64,000 bases of DNA from positions 496,001 through 560,000 of the forward strand of contig WTXD01000001.1 of the NCBI GenBank assembly GCA_022496205.1. The letters run 5' to 3'. The notes under the pieces are model-generated. The model was not told where the DNA came from. It searched no databases and saw only the letters and a list, made by a program, of their open reading frames with translations. Below, in pieces: positions 23,114-34,644 of this stretch. Positions within the stretch are counted from its first letter, which is position 1. Each line of letters opens with the position of its first letter. The position numbers and the translations under genes were made by a program. This DNA comes from Gloeopeniophorella convolvens (lineage: Eukaryota > Basidiomycota > Agaricomycetes > Russulales).

Positions 23114-25031
23114 ATGGATTACGACGAGAACTTGCCTTGGTTCAGAGATCGTCAACTTGACCCCCCCTTCAAACTCGTGAAATGTATAAAGGTCTGCTGA
23201 GATGTGCACCGACTGTTCGTCTTGTCACGTTCCTGATCTCTAGAATCCCCGCGGTCGCGAGTTCCGCTTTGCTTGTCTCTTCCCGTGGACTATGGACTCT
23301 TTGGATCTGCTCGTGAACATGAGCCCCGAATACCCTATCAGCGGCTGGTGCAAAATTATAGAATTTCATGCTGGCATGCTGGCCGTTGGCAACGCGGAGG
23401 AAGTGTACCTCGTAGATGTGCTTTCGCCGCCGGGCGGGCGAAGGAATGAGATTCACCTCAAACCCGTGCGTTCTGCAAGACCTACTGACTTCCACTAAAA
23501 TGATGGAGCTAGTGATCATGCACAGGAACTTTCCCCTATCGCTGCGGTTGCCTGGGCGTTTCAGCCTTCTCCACCAGCCCCGGTGCTTGTGGTCGCAATG
23601 TCAGGCATAGTCTGCATATACAGCCTCACAGGCGGTCAGCGCGTTGGCTGTTGGCGCGGCCATGGCGGTGTGCGCCATGCTCCTACCTGGATCTTCCGCC
23701 TGCTGATCTTGCGTAGACAATCACGTCTATCGCTGTTCACCCATCGAGGCCATGCCTCGTCTGCACTACTTCTTCGGACCAGACCGCAAGGATATACGAT
23801 CTGGAAAGATTTCCTGAAGATCCGTCAGTGCAGTTAAAGAGTAATCCTTTTTGGCTGCCCGGAAGCGGGCCTAGCAGGGGCGGTGCACCGCATGGGCTGC
23901 GGTCTTCTGAGCCAGAAGAAACCGGCATGGGCCGGTGCACTACCGTGTACGTAGGTGGCAGGAGCGGAGGGCACTTGGCAGCCGTATCATGTGCTGCATT
24001 CCACCCAACATTTCCTCTCATCGCGACCGGTGGTGTAAGTTCCTATGCTTATCCGTTTCGGAGTACGGCCTGTGATGGTCTTTATGAACAGATGGACCGC
24101 GTCGTCAAAATCTGGCGCATACCTGATTACGGGGGCCAACTTATGCGGGAAGACAAGCCGCTCTACAGCAGCACGCTCATTCATCGGTCCCCAGTCGCAT
24201 CGGTCTCATGGTACGCCCTCAGCCCGTCAAAGTGGTTTGTTTGCTTCATCGTTCCATCGCTGCAGGCTAGGTGAAGACATGCTCCTGACACACTCCCTCC
24301 CAACCGCCTTCTTGACTCACAAGACATTATTGAGAGAACAGACTGCGGAAAGTGACGATGACGGCCGCCCTGACCAAGAGTGGTCTGGGGGTGCCGGGAG
24401 AATCGTTCTCTTCCGATGGCTCGCGCTCAACAGGTTCTTCCCGCCCTCGGAGACAACGCACCAGAGTATTCAAAGGGGGTGTGCATCCGTAAGTCCGCCT
24501 AGCAATGGCATTGCCCTGCTTTGAGACTCATCCGGCTTTCAACTAGGATTATCAGGAGAGCTGTGAGTGGCTGCCGTGCGAAATCCGGTACACTAACCCA
24601 GCGGTTGACTTCCCTTAGCATCCTTTACGGTGGTAACATCTATACCCCTCCCGTATTACCCTGATGTCCCACACTTTCGCGTGTTCGGAGACACTTATCA
24701 CGATCATATAATTCTGGTCGGGCATCATAGGACCATTCGTCTACTCAATGCGTCGCACATGCCTGGCCTCGAGATGAGCGAATTTCCCGACGACACCGAG
24801 CAGTTCTCACCAGGCCTCGAGGTCCAGTCACGACTTCGCGCCGAGGAAAGCCAGGATTCCAAGTTATTACACAGTGGTGACTGGGTATACGGCCTTGGTT
24901 GGTGTATTGATCTGCGCCCAAAGTTTGCGGATGGCGAAGGCATACAGGCGACAGATATGGGTTTGGGCGGGCGCATGATAGTCGCGATAGGGAGTAGAGG
25001 GAGTATCTGGGTTTGGCGCATGGAAATATAG
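23114..25031 (+). CDS. EED/ESC-like WD40 protein (putative PRC2 subunit)
   Basis: Eight exons: 23114-23191, 23244-23465, 23526-23669, 23717-24034, 24092-24210, 24266-24488, 24547-24562 and 24619-25031; 510 residues. WD repeats are visible: AVGNAEEVYLVDV, VAMSGIVCIYSL, TSIAVHPSRPCLVCTTSSD..ARIYDL, VSCAAFHPTFPLIATGGMDRVVKIWRI, HRSPVASVSWLGEDMLL, ILVGHHRTIRLLN and MIVAIGSRGSIWVWRMEI. The order of MDRVVKIWRI, then HR..VASVSWLG, then SIWVWR parallels EED, the H3K27me3-reading subunit of Polycomb repressive complex 2. Exon 7 is only 16 nt. Another seven-blade propeller protein cannot be excluded. It pairs head to head with NDUFA11 (179 bp). Confidence 0.62.
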
Positions 25032-25348
25032 AGTTCGCGCATGCGTAACAGTGTGCGACTGTGCTCCATGGTTTGTGTGGCATCTCTCCGAGTTGATCTC
25101 TCCAAGCTCAATCCAATTCTCTTCGAACGCGTAGATAGACAACGTACGCGAATCAACGCGAACCGCGACTAATGATAAAGGAGTGAAACAACCGGGAAGG
25201 GAGCCCCGGAAACTCTCAGATCAATGCGACACAAATTGCCCTGCTTTGTCCCGCCCAACCCGTTGAAATCACCTCGCAGACTGCGAACAACCCACCTAGA
25301 TAAGGCATTCTGTTAGTACAAGGTCGTGCGTGAGTATTCCGGACTCAC
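25032..25348. other. Convergent intergenic region
   Basis: About 320 bp between the 3' ends of the EED-like gene and the repeat-peptide gene. Nothing was recognised beyond presumed untranslated regions. Confidence 0.5.
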
Positions 25349-26092
25349 TTAGTACTGACGAAGAACACCGTCCGGAGCAGTGGTTGCGACCTCCGCGGGA
25401 ATTGTGTTCTCTGCGCGCTTATACGGCTTGATGATACCTTGGGGAGCAGTCGTGGCAACCTCTGCTGGGATGACGGTATTATCGCGCTTGTATGGCCTGA
25501 TGACACCCTGGGGAGAAGTGGTCGCAACTTCCGCGGGGATTGTGTTGGTGTCAGCACGCTTGCCATACACCCTGACGACACCCTGAGGAGAAGTTACGGC
25601 AATCTCTGCCGGGATGGGGCTGCTATCGCGCTCAAGCAAATCGCTCTCAGAGCGCCCGTATTGACGGAGAACACCTTCCGGTGAGGTGGTGGCCACCTCC
25701 GCAGGGATGGTGTTCACGCTATCACGCCTGTTGTAAGTCTTGATGATGCCATCTGGAGAGGTTGTCGCAGTTTCCTCGGGGATAGTGTTCACCTCTGAGT
25801 CACGCTCAACGTGCTAGTGAGTGATATCAGCAAATTCGTCGCCCAACTGAAGCGAGATTGGCGGACGTACAAAGTCGCGCTTGATGTAGGCCGGAATGAT
25901 TTCGAAGGGTGCAGCATCACGTTGGGCGAGTGCATGCTGCGGTGAGCATCAGTGAAACATGATTGGGCGCTCTAATGACTGGCAACGCACTCCCATCTGC
26001 AACTTCATCGGCATTGGCATCGGGACAGCTGCGACATTGGTAACAGCAAAGACAGCTGCGCAAGCGAGAGCGAAGAAACGAGAGGTGAACAT
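25349..26092 (-). CDS. Secreted multi-repeat peptide precursor with Kex2-type sites
   Basis: Exons 26092-25991, 25936-25871 and 25813-25349; 210 residues. The N-terminus is a signal peptide (MFTSRFFALACAAVFAVTNV, then AAVP). After a short spacer come six units built on IPAEVATTxPxG(V/I)(I/L). They start near 25783, 25708, 25615, 25540, 25471 and 25402. Dibasic sites NRR, GKR, YKR and YKR separate most units; IKR precedes the array. The layout (signal peptide, spacer, near-identical 20-25-residue units bounded by KR or RR) fits precursors cut in the Golgi by a Kex2 protease, releasing small secreted peptides. Units 1 and 3 have drifted most. Peptide role is unknown: signalling, surface or modified-peptide functions are all possible. 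Confidence 0.78.
25352..25786 (-). repeat. Six in-frame coding repeats of the peptide precursor
   Basis: Six tandem copies of roughly 69-93 nt encode the IPAEVATT unit. Copies 4-6 (25540 to 25352) are most alike at DNA level, suggesting recent duplication or gene conversion. Copy 3 is preceded by a longer spacer containing SESDLLER in place of a clean KR site. Confidence 0.8.
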
Positions 26093-26636
26093 TGTGAGCG
26101 CTGGCAAAGAAGTGTTGCGATTGAAAGTTGAGTAAAAAGAAAAGTGAAAGGTCGACCAGCGGCCTGTGCAGAACGAAAGTGAAAAGGAGCTGTGAAGGAA
26201 TAGTGAGCATGGCAGATAGGGTAGAGAAATTTGGACTGACGAGAAGAGAGATGGGAGAAGAGTGAGAGTGGAGGATGGCCCGGAGAAGGGATATAAGGGT
26301 GCGTCCGGCAAGATTGATGGTTACCGGGCGCTGTCGTTCCCCTCGCAACTGGGAGACACGCTACTTTGAATAGCTGATGTATGTAAGGAATTCCATCGCA
26401 ACACTGAGTATAATTAGCACGCGGAGAACAGCAAGCGCAGTTCGTGTACATAGTGTTCTACAAGTCACCGTATGACGAAGACGACGTGCGCTGGCAGTGG
26501 GTGTTTGCGTACTTAAGTACTTCAAGTCAAGCAGGGGATTGGAGGATGTGCGTGTAACTTACTCGCGATCGAGATACACGGGTTTCCCGACAAGGGACTG
26601 ACGTAATTTCGCGAGCCTTTTTCCTCCGTCTTCATC
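26093..26636. promoter_or_regulatory. Divergent promoter of the repeat-peptide gene and ESF1
   Basis: A 544-bp region between two divergent starts. The part next to the peptide gene is rich in A/G on the plus strand (pyrimidines on the coding strand), typical of a strong fungal leader. A TATA-like sequence (GATATAAGG, 26289-26297 on plus) lies about 200 bp upstream of the peptide start. No other element was recognised. Confidence 0.35.
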
Positions 26637-28909
26637 ATGTCGGACCCCCGTTTTCAACGCCTCAAGTCTGATCCTCGCTTTCGCCACCTCAAAAGACACA
26701 AGAACAAGATCGTGGTAGATGACAGGTTCAAGTCCGTCTTTTCCGGCGGCAAGAAGCAAAACGAACTAGGTGTGAATTTTCACGCCGCCTCTATCTGGAA
26801 CATTCGTATATCAATTTGGCCTTCGCAGGACGTGTAGATAAATATGGACGGCCTGTCTCTGACTCCAAGGAAAACGAAAGCTTGCGCCGTTTCTATCGCC
26901 TTGATACTGAAGATCAGCGCGAACTTCCCACTGGGCTTGATTATGCCCGCGGCGAAGTGCTTCTTGAGTCTTCCGACGAAGAGGATGGAAGTGCTCCGGA
27001 TGATGTCCAGACTGATGAAGAAGACGGTGCCATCACTCTGGGTCAGGATGCTAGGAGACCCATTCCTGTACCGGAAGACGAAGGTGCAGAAGTAGACTTG
27101 AACGAGGAGGATTTTGCGGACCTAGATGCGCAGGCTGCATCATATGCAAAAGCTAACCCTGAAGACGAACCGGATGATGCGCCTAGGACACGTCGAATCG
27201 CCGTTGTCAACCTAGACTGGGACTATGTCCGTGCTGCGCACTTGTATAAAATCTTCAGTTCTGCCACCTCCCCTGCCAAGTCTTCTGTATCCAAAACCGC
27301 TCCAATCGTGCGAGGAAAAGTGCTCAACGTCCGCATCTACCCGAGTAAATTCGGCCTGGAGCGGATGGCACGCGAGGAGAACGGTCCCCCTACGGATCTT
27401 TTCAAGAGAAAGGCACCCGTTGATGAAGAGGACATTAACGAAAGGACCATCTATGAAACCGGGGATGCAGACGAATATGATGAAGAGGCACTGAGGAGAT
27501 ATCAATTGGAGCGACTGAGGTATGTCAAACTATGTCTGTGGGTACTTTTGTGAATACCTACAAACAGGTACTACTACGCTGTCGTGGAGTGCGATTCTGT
27601 CCAAATCGCCTCGCATCTTTACTCCGAGTTACAAGGCGCTGAACTCGAGCGATCGGCGAATCTTCTGGACTTAAGCTTCGTCCCAGACGACATGACGTTC
27701 GACGAAAAGTGCAGGTTGTTTTGTTTCCTGTTCAAATACATCCAGCGCCCTGACATCATCGCTGAACAGAGACGAAGCAACATGTGCTGATGAGGGGACA
27801 AACTACCAGGGCCTTGACTTCACGACGGATGTGGGTTTCTCTTACATGCGCCCCTGCTCATACTGACTGGCCACTAGGCCCTCCGACATTCAAAAGTGAA
27901 ATTGACCTGGGATCAGGATGATCCAGAGCGTGATCGTATCACACGTCGGGCTCTTTCCCTCAAGGAGATCGAAGACAACGATTTCCGTGCATACGTCGCC
28001 TCTTCGTCCGAGTCGTCGTCCGAAGATGAACAGGAGTCAACCAAGAAGAATATGGATCGCGAAAAGCTTCGAGCGCTTCTACTCGGCGGCGGAGGCAATG
28101 ACTTGCCAGAAGGCTGGGCCGGGACCAAATACGACGACGTGGACAAGGATGACGACGACGTCGACATGGAGGTCACATTCCGACCTGCGCTCAGCGGCGA
28201 GCAGGATCCCGACGAAACCACTCTTGGAAAGTACCAGCGTAAGATGCGGGACAAGCGAAAGAAGCGCATGCAGGAGCTGAAGGAAAAGGCCGAAGATAAA
28301 CGGTCTGCGGACGACTTCTTTGCCCGGAGCGAGGATGACGGATCCAGCGATGGTGACCTGGTACAAGCGAGAAGGAAGGCCGGAAAAGGGGGGCGCCCTA
28401 GCGAAAATAAAATCCCCTCTACCGAGAAAGAGCTTTCACTTCTTGTCGCTGCGGATAAGCACGATTCAGAACCGAAGCACTTCGACATGGCTGCAATAAT
28501 CAAAGCAGAAAAAAATAACAGGAAGAAGCGAAAGCGAAGCAAGAAGAATGCGCGCGGAGATGATGACAACGAGTTGCAGGATGACTTTGCTATCGACGTC
28601 AAGGACGAACGCTTCAAGGCGGTGCATGAAGAACATGCGTTCGCAATTGACCCCAGTAATCCTCGGTGAGTGTCTCAGAAGTGTCCACAATAGCGATGAC
28701 CGTGACACGTGTGTAGCTTCAAGAAAACGAAGTCGATGTCTGCGCTCCTCGCAGAACGATCCAAAAGGAAGACGGGTCGCGACGGGTCACAGGCGAAAGA
28801 GAAGACACTCCAGGCCGGCAAGATGCAAAACCTGAAGAGCCTGGTAGAAAACGTGAGGCGAAGAGGTGCTAATGCGGGGGCGAATGACAGCAAGCGTCGG
28901 AAGCTGTAA
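26637..28909 (+). CDS. ESF1: Nucleolar pre-rRNA processing protein Esf1
   Basis: Exons 26637-26769, 26829-27519, 27568-27714, 27770-27830, 27878-28665 and 28717-28909; 670 residues. Esf1 is needed for 18S rRNA maturation in the small-subunit processome. The conserved start has two DPRF boxes (MSDPRFQRLKSDPRFRHLK), IVVDDRFKSVF and RVDKYGRPVSD. Next are RRIAVVNLDWDYVRAAHLYKIF, YPSKFGLERMAREE, YYYAVVECDSVQIASHLY, LDLSFVPDDMTFDE and HSKVKLTWDQDDPER. Long acidic and Lys-rich coiled stretches and a basic tail (GANDSKRRKL) follow. Exon order and the small 61-nt exon 4 reproduce the family sequence exactly at each joint. An overlapping antisense frame (27913-28617) is only a codon-bias shadow. Confidence 0.93.
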
Positions 28910-29066
28910 CAGTTTCATCTGTTCCTTACTGCCCATGTACATTCTGGAATAAGGATGGCACTTCACCATTGATGACGATAGCACGAAAGCAGCATGCAAT
29001 TCACACTTTACTTATTGTACAGCCGAGAGTATTCCTCGCTTGACCTCCGCTTAAACTCAGATCCTT

Positions 29067-29977
29067 TTAGGATATCTTTGCTTTCGAGAAGTCTAGCTCT
29101 GGATGGGCGAGCTGGAACTTCCTTAGGGCCTATGAGGAAGAGACAGTGGTCAGGATGCCGACAGGCGACTGGTTGCCTTCCACGCACCTCCTGTTTCTTG
29201 AGCTCATCGGAAGTAGGTTTCCCAAGTTGCTGCAAAAGAAAAGGCGTTACTCTGAAATCCTCACAGCGACTGCGGTTGAGAATACCTTCTGCTGGTTGTC
29301 GTACTAGGAGAGGAAGACAGTATTAGCAGGTGTCTGGGAGTAGCGATGGCAACGAAGTACGAACCATCATCTTCTCGACCATTCCTCTAAGGGGGCGGTC
29401 AGGCGCCAGTACGCTCGAGTTGTGTTGAGTAGACAAACCTTGTCTCTCCGTCGAGGTCGCTGAGTTTACTATTCTCAGGCTGGATCTTCCTTGTATCGAT
29501 CTTGGGATGGTGTGTGAGGACGTTCTCCCACCATTGCGCCTTGTTCACTTTCTCGAGATGAAGTTCAATGGATGCCTGATCCTCTGGAACATCGTGTCAG
29601 TCAGCGACTGACTACGTGGACGTGCACCAACCAAGTGTCCAAGTGCTCTCTTCGATTTTGATATCTTGACAGAGATCACCGGCCACGATAGGCTCTTTGC
29701 CTTTGAGGCTGACGCTGAGCTTCTTCTTCGCAATCACCACGGCAAGGTCGCGTGCACGTGTCCCTTTTGGGACAGGGATGACGATGTCAACATCTTGCAA
29801 AGTCTGCTTCCAGGTATACGGCAATGCTAGGATTCGGTGAACCGAAGCAGATCACACGCAAGAGGGAGCGGTCGCACCTGCCTGTTCCTCTGCTTCGCGT
29901 TGACGATCTGCCTTGTCGCGAATCTCCCTCTCCTCTGGCGTGAGCTTGTCGTAATCATCTTGATCGTTGGCCGACAT
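29067..29977 (-). CDS. NUDC: NudC nuclear-movement protein
   Basis: Seven exons: 29977-29878, 29826-29632, 29583-29439, 29386-29365, 29303-29286, 29229-29188 and 29129-29067; 194 residues. NudC is a p23/CS-fold co-chaperone that acts with Lis1 and dynein in nuclear migration. Motifs in order: EEREIRDKADRQREAEEQA (coil), YTWKQTLQDVDIVIPVP, AVVIAKKKLSVSLKGKEPI, DLCQDIKIEESTWTL, IELHLEKVNKAQWW, ENSKLSDLDGETR, MVEKMMYDNQQK, LGKPTSDELKKQE and HPELDFSKAK. Exons 4 and 5 are just 22 and 18 nt long but preserve the conserved MVEKMMYDNQQK block. Confidence 0.93.
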
Positions 29978-30153
29978 GGTGGTCGCCTAACAAGTAGCAA
30001 GGGACGGGATGCAGATTGCCACTGCTTGATTGTATGCATGTCACGTGGGGGGATGGGAGGTGTTTATGCTTGTGTATTTGTGGTGCCTGCGGCGGGAGAG
30101 GCTCGCAGGACACCGCGTCTGCGGAAGGGTTTTCCGTCTACAGGTTCCTTGCC

Positions 30154-32679
30154 ATGTCTACCGCAGATCCCTGGAGTGATTTCGAGGTATGGTCCCTCTG
30201 TCCGTCCCTTGTACTCATTCCGAACTCCTGTCGCAGACTCTCAAGGTCAATGTGCGGCACAACACTGTCGATAAGCTCAAATCCATAATCACGGGGTTTA
30301 ACGATGAGTGCTGGACAATGCTCAGCAAGTCGGGCAAAAAACAGGATCTCATCGACCGCATAATCATCGTCCTCAACGAATGGCGCGCATCCACTAATCT
30401 AGAGCAGTGGAATAAGGCCAGAGGTGTCTTATACCAAGTGCGGAATTCAGGCTCGTGAGTTACCCAGTCTTTCGTGTATTCTTTGTCCTTTGTGCCCGCT
30501 TATTTGCCGTTATCACCCATCGAGGGAATAATACTTACCGCCCATCCTTTCTTCTATCTTGTAGCTGGCGTGGCCCTACACATTCCACACCAGGGCTTCC
30601 ACCAACCCCGGGCGCGGGATCATACGTCGGTTCAGCCGTGGTCAACCAGCCTTACAATTCGGCGGCCAGCACCAGTAGAGCCCCATCATACGGTTCCTTC
30701 CCCCCCTCATCCCGCAATCCACCTCTCCCAATGACCACTTCATCTCTCCACACGAGCAACTCGTCGGCCCTACCCAGGCCCTGTCAGTGTCTTATCGTAC
30801 ACCCCGCGACGTCTTCATATTGATACTTGATGACATTCAGCTATCCGATTCAAGCCCTCCCCGTTTTTCCAGGTTGACCAAGCAGTGTCTAGTATAGTGG
30901 AATGTCCCGGTGGGCACGCTTACCCGTCGCCGTCATGTTATCTCATAGCATGCAGAGTCTTCCAGCTCGAGTGACCGTCGTCAGCAATCCCTAATGTTTT
31001 CTCTGACGCCCGACCAAGTTGCCAAGTTGACCTCAGCGGAGTGAGTCATCTCCATCTTGAGACCTGACGGGTGACTTACGCTAGGTGAAGCCCGAAATAC
31101 CAGCTTCGCCTTTATTGTACCTCCTCCTCGTATTTTGCTCTTGGGACTGCAGGCCTCCGCTTTGGTGGCACCCCATGTCCGATCGAATTCCCCCCCACGT
31201 GCGAGATACGCGTCAACCAAGTCCAAATCACTGCGAGCACAAAGGGGTTAAAGAAGAAACCGGGAACTGCACCACCAGCCGACCTTGGCAAATCCGTTCG
31301 AGTGTCTATAGGACATCAGAACCGTGTGGAGATGGTTTATGTCAATAGTCAGACAAACAATAATCAAGCGCCCCCGCCACCCAAAGTGTGTGTCTCGTTC
31401 TGCACATGCGTCGATCGCTCACGACGTGATAGAAGTATTATATGGTCATCATGCTGGTCCAAGTCACCACCGTAGACCAATTAATAGAGAGAGCGAAAAA
31501 GGGCAAATTTCGAAGTCGCGAAGACATTCTCGCCAAACGTAAGTGTCTCAGGTCACTGACGCGATTATTGTATGTAACTATGACCAGTCAAACAAGCCTC
31601 AAATGACGAAGATGATGACATTGTCGCGGGTCCGCAGAAAACATCGCTCAAATGTCCTGTGAGTCTTTTCCAAAAAAGTGACTTGCGCTGTCGATTGAGG
31701 TCACCAGTTGAGCTACTGCCGTATAACCACGCCATGCCGGTCGTCACAATGTGTGCACGTTCAGTGCTTCGATGCACTCTCGTGGTATTCGGTAAACGAA
31801 CAGACGACGACCTGGAGTTGCCCTGTATGTGAGAAGCCGATCAACCACGAGGACTTGATCGTAGATGGGTGAGTTGGTCGCTGCCATGCTGTCCGATTAC
31901 TGCTCATGAACGACTGTAGTTATTTCGGTTCCATATTGGAAAACACCCCCGATATCGTTGAAGACGTCATCGTGGAGGCGGACGGCGAGTGGCATACTTC
32001 CGACGACAAGTACGCGTCAGAAGTTTGGAGGCAAGCTCACAAGCACACACAGCCACCCCCCAGTCTTACCCCGAGGCCGAACTCTCGAGCTGGGTCGGCG
32101 AGTCCGTCAGGACACGCTTACGATCATTCTACCCATGAGAGGAACCCAGAGTCGGATGACGTCGTGGTCTTGGACTCCGATGAGGATGAGGATGAGGGCG
32201 CAGTCAAACGAGAGCTTTCGCCATCGGGTCGCGAGCGCTCTTCAACAAACGGGCTGTCGAATACGCAGGTGATAGACCTCACCCTGGAATCTGACGATGA
32301 AAGCACATCAAGTCGGAGTTCAGGCAGGAAACGGAAGGCGGAGGTCAATTCTGGTCCATCCCCGGAACAGATCTGGAAAAAATCTCGCATAGGCGACTCG
32401 TCGAACGCCGCGACAGTGATGCGAAACGCGAACGGTAATGTCAACAGTTTCGCCTCAAATGTTCTGGCCTCGGGTAGTAATTCTGGCACAAGACCGTATG
32501 TGATGAACGGCACATCTTCGCAGCCTCGATCCCATAGTGTCCAATTCGCGCCTTCTTCGCATGGAGGGTCGCCGTATGTGACCCCGTACTATCCACCCCG
32601 AGGCACGACACCACCTCCGGGCTCGTTCGGATCGCACGTTTCGGATAGACCATACTACTCGCGGTTTGGGAACGGATAG
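30154..32679 (+). CDS. SUMO E3 ligase of the PIAS/Siz family
   Basis: Ten exons: 30154-30186, 30237-30454, 30565-30782, 30841-30909, 30956-31040, 31091-31385, 31433-31538, 31588-31658, 31708-31868 and 31920-32679; 671 residues. The protein attaches SUMO to nuclear substrates. A SAP-like DNA-binding motif is near the N-terminus (NTVDKLKSIITGFND, KKQDLIDRIIIVL). The PINIT domain includes YQLRLYCTSSSYFALGTAGL and FPPTCEIRVN. The SP-RING reads LKCPLSYCRITTPCRSSQC, VHVQCFDALSWYSVN and WSCPVCEKPI. The C-terminal tail carries two SUMO-interacting motifs, VVVLDSDED and VIDLTLESDD. The exon 5/6 acceptor (GTGAAG) is weak but is the only join that keeps frame. Closest to Pli1/Siz1. Confidence 0.9.
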
Positions 32680-32980
32680 TCGCATGATAGGCACGATAGC
32701 GGTGGTGTGTCATGTTATTAGATGTAGAGCAAAGAGCGGCACGGAGTACGGAATATGAGGAGGATATTTCGATCGACAGCTCGGACTTTTCGCTTGGTTG
32801 ACCCAGTGTTGACCCGCTCACCGCGCACGGCGCGTCGGGCCTGAGCGGAGTTAGGGAGTTCCCGGAGACAGCCGTCGCCTTTAGAGCCAACGCGAATCTT
32901 TTTTCAGTCGTTCTCAACTTCTCCCTCCCCCATCACCATCACCACTCCTCCCTCCCCTCCTTCTCTCCCTCTACAACAAA
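32680..32980. promoter_or_regulatory. ADP/ATP carrier promoter with pyrimidine tract before the start
   Basis: From about 32916 to 32974 the plus strand is almost pure C/T with a few A (repeated CTCC and CATCACCATCACCA), ending ACAACAAA before the ATG. Such CT-rich leaders are typical of strongly expressed fungal genes. The rest of the interval holds the SUMO-ligase 3' end and shows no gene. Confidence 0.5.
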
Positions 32981-34321
32981 ATGTCCGATGTCAAGAAGGG
33001 CAAGACTCCAAAGGAGTTCGCAAGTATGCGTTCTTTCTAGCCTGTTGCTGTCTTTCGGTATGCTGAGCTGGCGTTGCAATTAGTCGACTTCTTGATGGGA
33101 GGTGTCTCTGCTGTACGTCTTTGACCTCCCCATAACCTGTATCATAGCCACTCAACTCGCACGCAACCTTTAGGCCGTCGCCAAGACGTCCGCCGCCCCC
33201 ATCGAGCGCATCAAGCTTTTGGTTCAGAACCAGGATGAGATGGCACGTCATCGCTCCGGACAGTTCCGTTCCGTTCCCTGACATTGCATCCTCGTTTTCA
33301 GATCAAGCAAGGTCGTTTGTCGCACCCCTACAAGGGTGTGGTCGACTGCTTCTCCCGCACCTATAAGGATGAGGGCCTTCTCGCTCTCTGGCGTGGCAAC
33401 ACCGCCAACGTCATTCGTTACTTCCCTACGCAGGCGTTGAACTTTGCCTTCAGTGCGTCCCGGCGCATCTTCGCTCGGCGTTTCTCTTCTGACGTGGCAG
33501 TGCAGAGGACTACTTCAAATCCCTCTTCGGTTTCAAGAAGAACGAGGGCTACTGGAAGTGGTTCGCCGGCAATGTTGCTTCCGGTGGTGCCGCCGGTGCC
33601 TCGTCGCTGCTCTTTGTCTACTCGCTTGACTACGCCCGTACGCGTCTCGCGAATGACGCCAAGTCGACGAAGGGTGGAGGAGCCCGCCAGTTCAACGGTC
33701 TCGTCGACGTCTACAAGAAGACTCTTGCTGTGGATGGTATTGCTGGACTGTACCGTGGTTTCGTTCCTTCCGTCGTCGGTATCATCGTGTACCGTGGTCT
33801 TTACTTCGGTGTCTACGACTCCCTTAGTATGTCCACATGTCTCTTGATCTGGGTTGCGCTGACATCCCGTTGCAGAGCCCGTTGTCTTGGTTGGTGCTCT
33901 CGAGGGCTCCTTCTTCGCATCCTTCTTGCTCGGTTGGGGTGTTACCATCGGTGCCGGTCTTGCTTCTTATCCTCTGGACAGCATCCGTCGTCGCATGATG
34001 ATGACCTCTGTATCGCCGCCCGGGGGTGAACATTACAAGTCGATGTTCGATGCTGGTTCGCAGGTAAGGATATCCAGTGAGTATGTTCTGGGTAGTTATT
34101 CACTTGTTTTTTTTTTTGTAGATCGTTGCCAAGGAGGGCGCTAAGTCGCTCTTCAAGGGTGCCGGTGCTAACATCCTTCGTGGCGTTGCTGGTGCTGGTG
34201 TGTTGTCGCTCTATGACAAGCTCCAGCAGGTCATGTTCGGCAAGGTCTACTCTGGTGGTGCGTACCCGTATCCATCAATGGTTGAAAATGTGTTTATGTC
34301 ATTTTCGTAGGTTCTGGCTAA
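32981..34321 (+). CDS. AAC: Mitochondrial ADP/ATP carrier
   Basis: Eight exons: 32981-33023, 33084-33112, 33174-33242, 33302-33452, 33506-33826, 33876-34063, 34122-34257 and 34311-34321; 315 residues. It exchanges matrix ATP for cytosolic ADP across the inner membrane. Three mitochondrial-carrier repeats are seen: [20 protein letters not shown] with [48 protein letters not shown]; and [33 protein letters not shown] is the carrier-specific signature. Intron 3 begins GCACGT, not GT, so it is a GC-AG intron. Exon 8 encodes only the end of a Gly codon, Ser, Gly and stop. A 13-nt T run precedes the intron 6 acceptor. Confidence 0.96.
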
Positions 34322-34644
34322 GCACCTAGCTCTTAGTTGTAAAGGCTGGATGTTTTCCGGGGACTGTCACTCATTTCTACATATTGCACGACCTTGCATC
34401 ATAGAGCTGCGATTATATCTCCTTTTAAGTGATGGCTTAGTTTTGGGGTGTGGATGCGTAGACTATATATGCAAAATACACTTCGTTGACCATGAGCATC
34501 CTGAGGTAGAATCTGCGAGCGATGTCTGAAATCTTGAGATTCACCTTGAGGTTGCCACGAGGCGCTTGCCTCGAGGCCGTTACATGTTACACATCATGCG
34601 GTCTGTGTCCATTGTCAGTGGGTTGTAGACTTGCACGAGTGCTT
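34322..34644. other. Intergenic region between AAC and IRC3
   Basis: About 320 bp holding the AAC 3' untranslated region and IRC3 upstream sequence. The IRC3 frame is open back to 34522, so the helicase start could lie there; otherwise nothing was recognised. Confidence 0.4.

Noticed and set aside
25352..25786. Regularly spaced repeats that could be mistaken for CRISPR or a minisatellite
   Set aside because: The repeats keep reading frame, encode peptide units with KR sites and follow a signal peptide, so they are coding.
27913..28617. 234-codon frame antisense to ESF1
   Set aside because: Serine-rich shadow of Asp/Glu/Lys codons on the coding strand.
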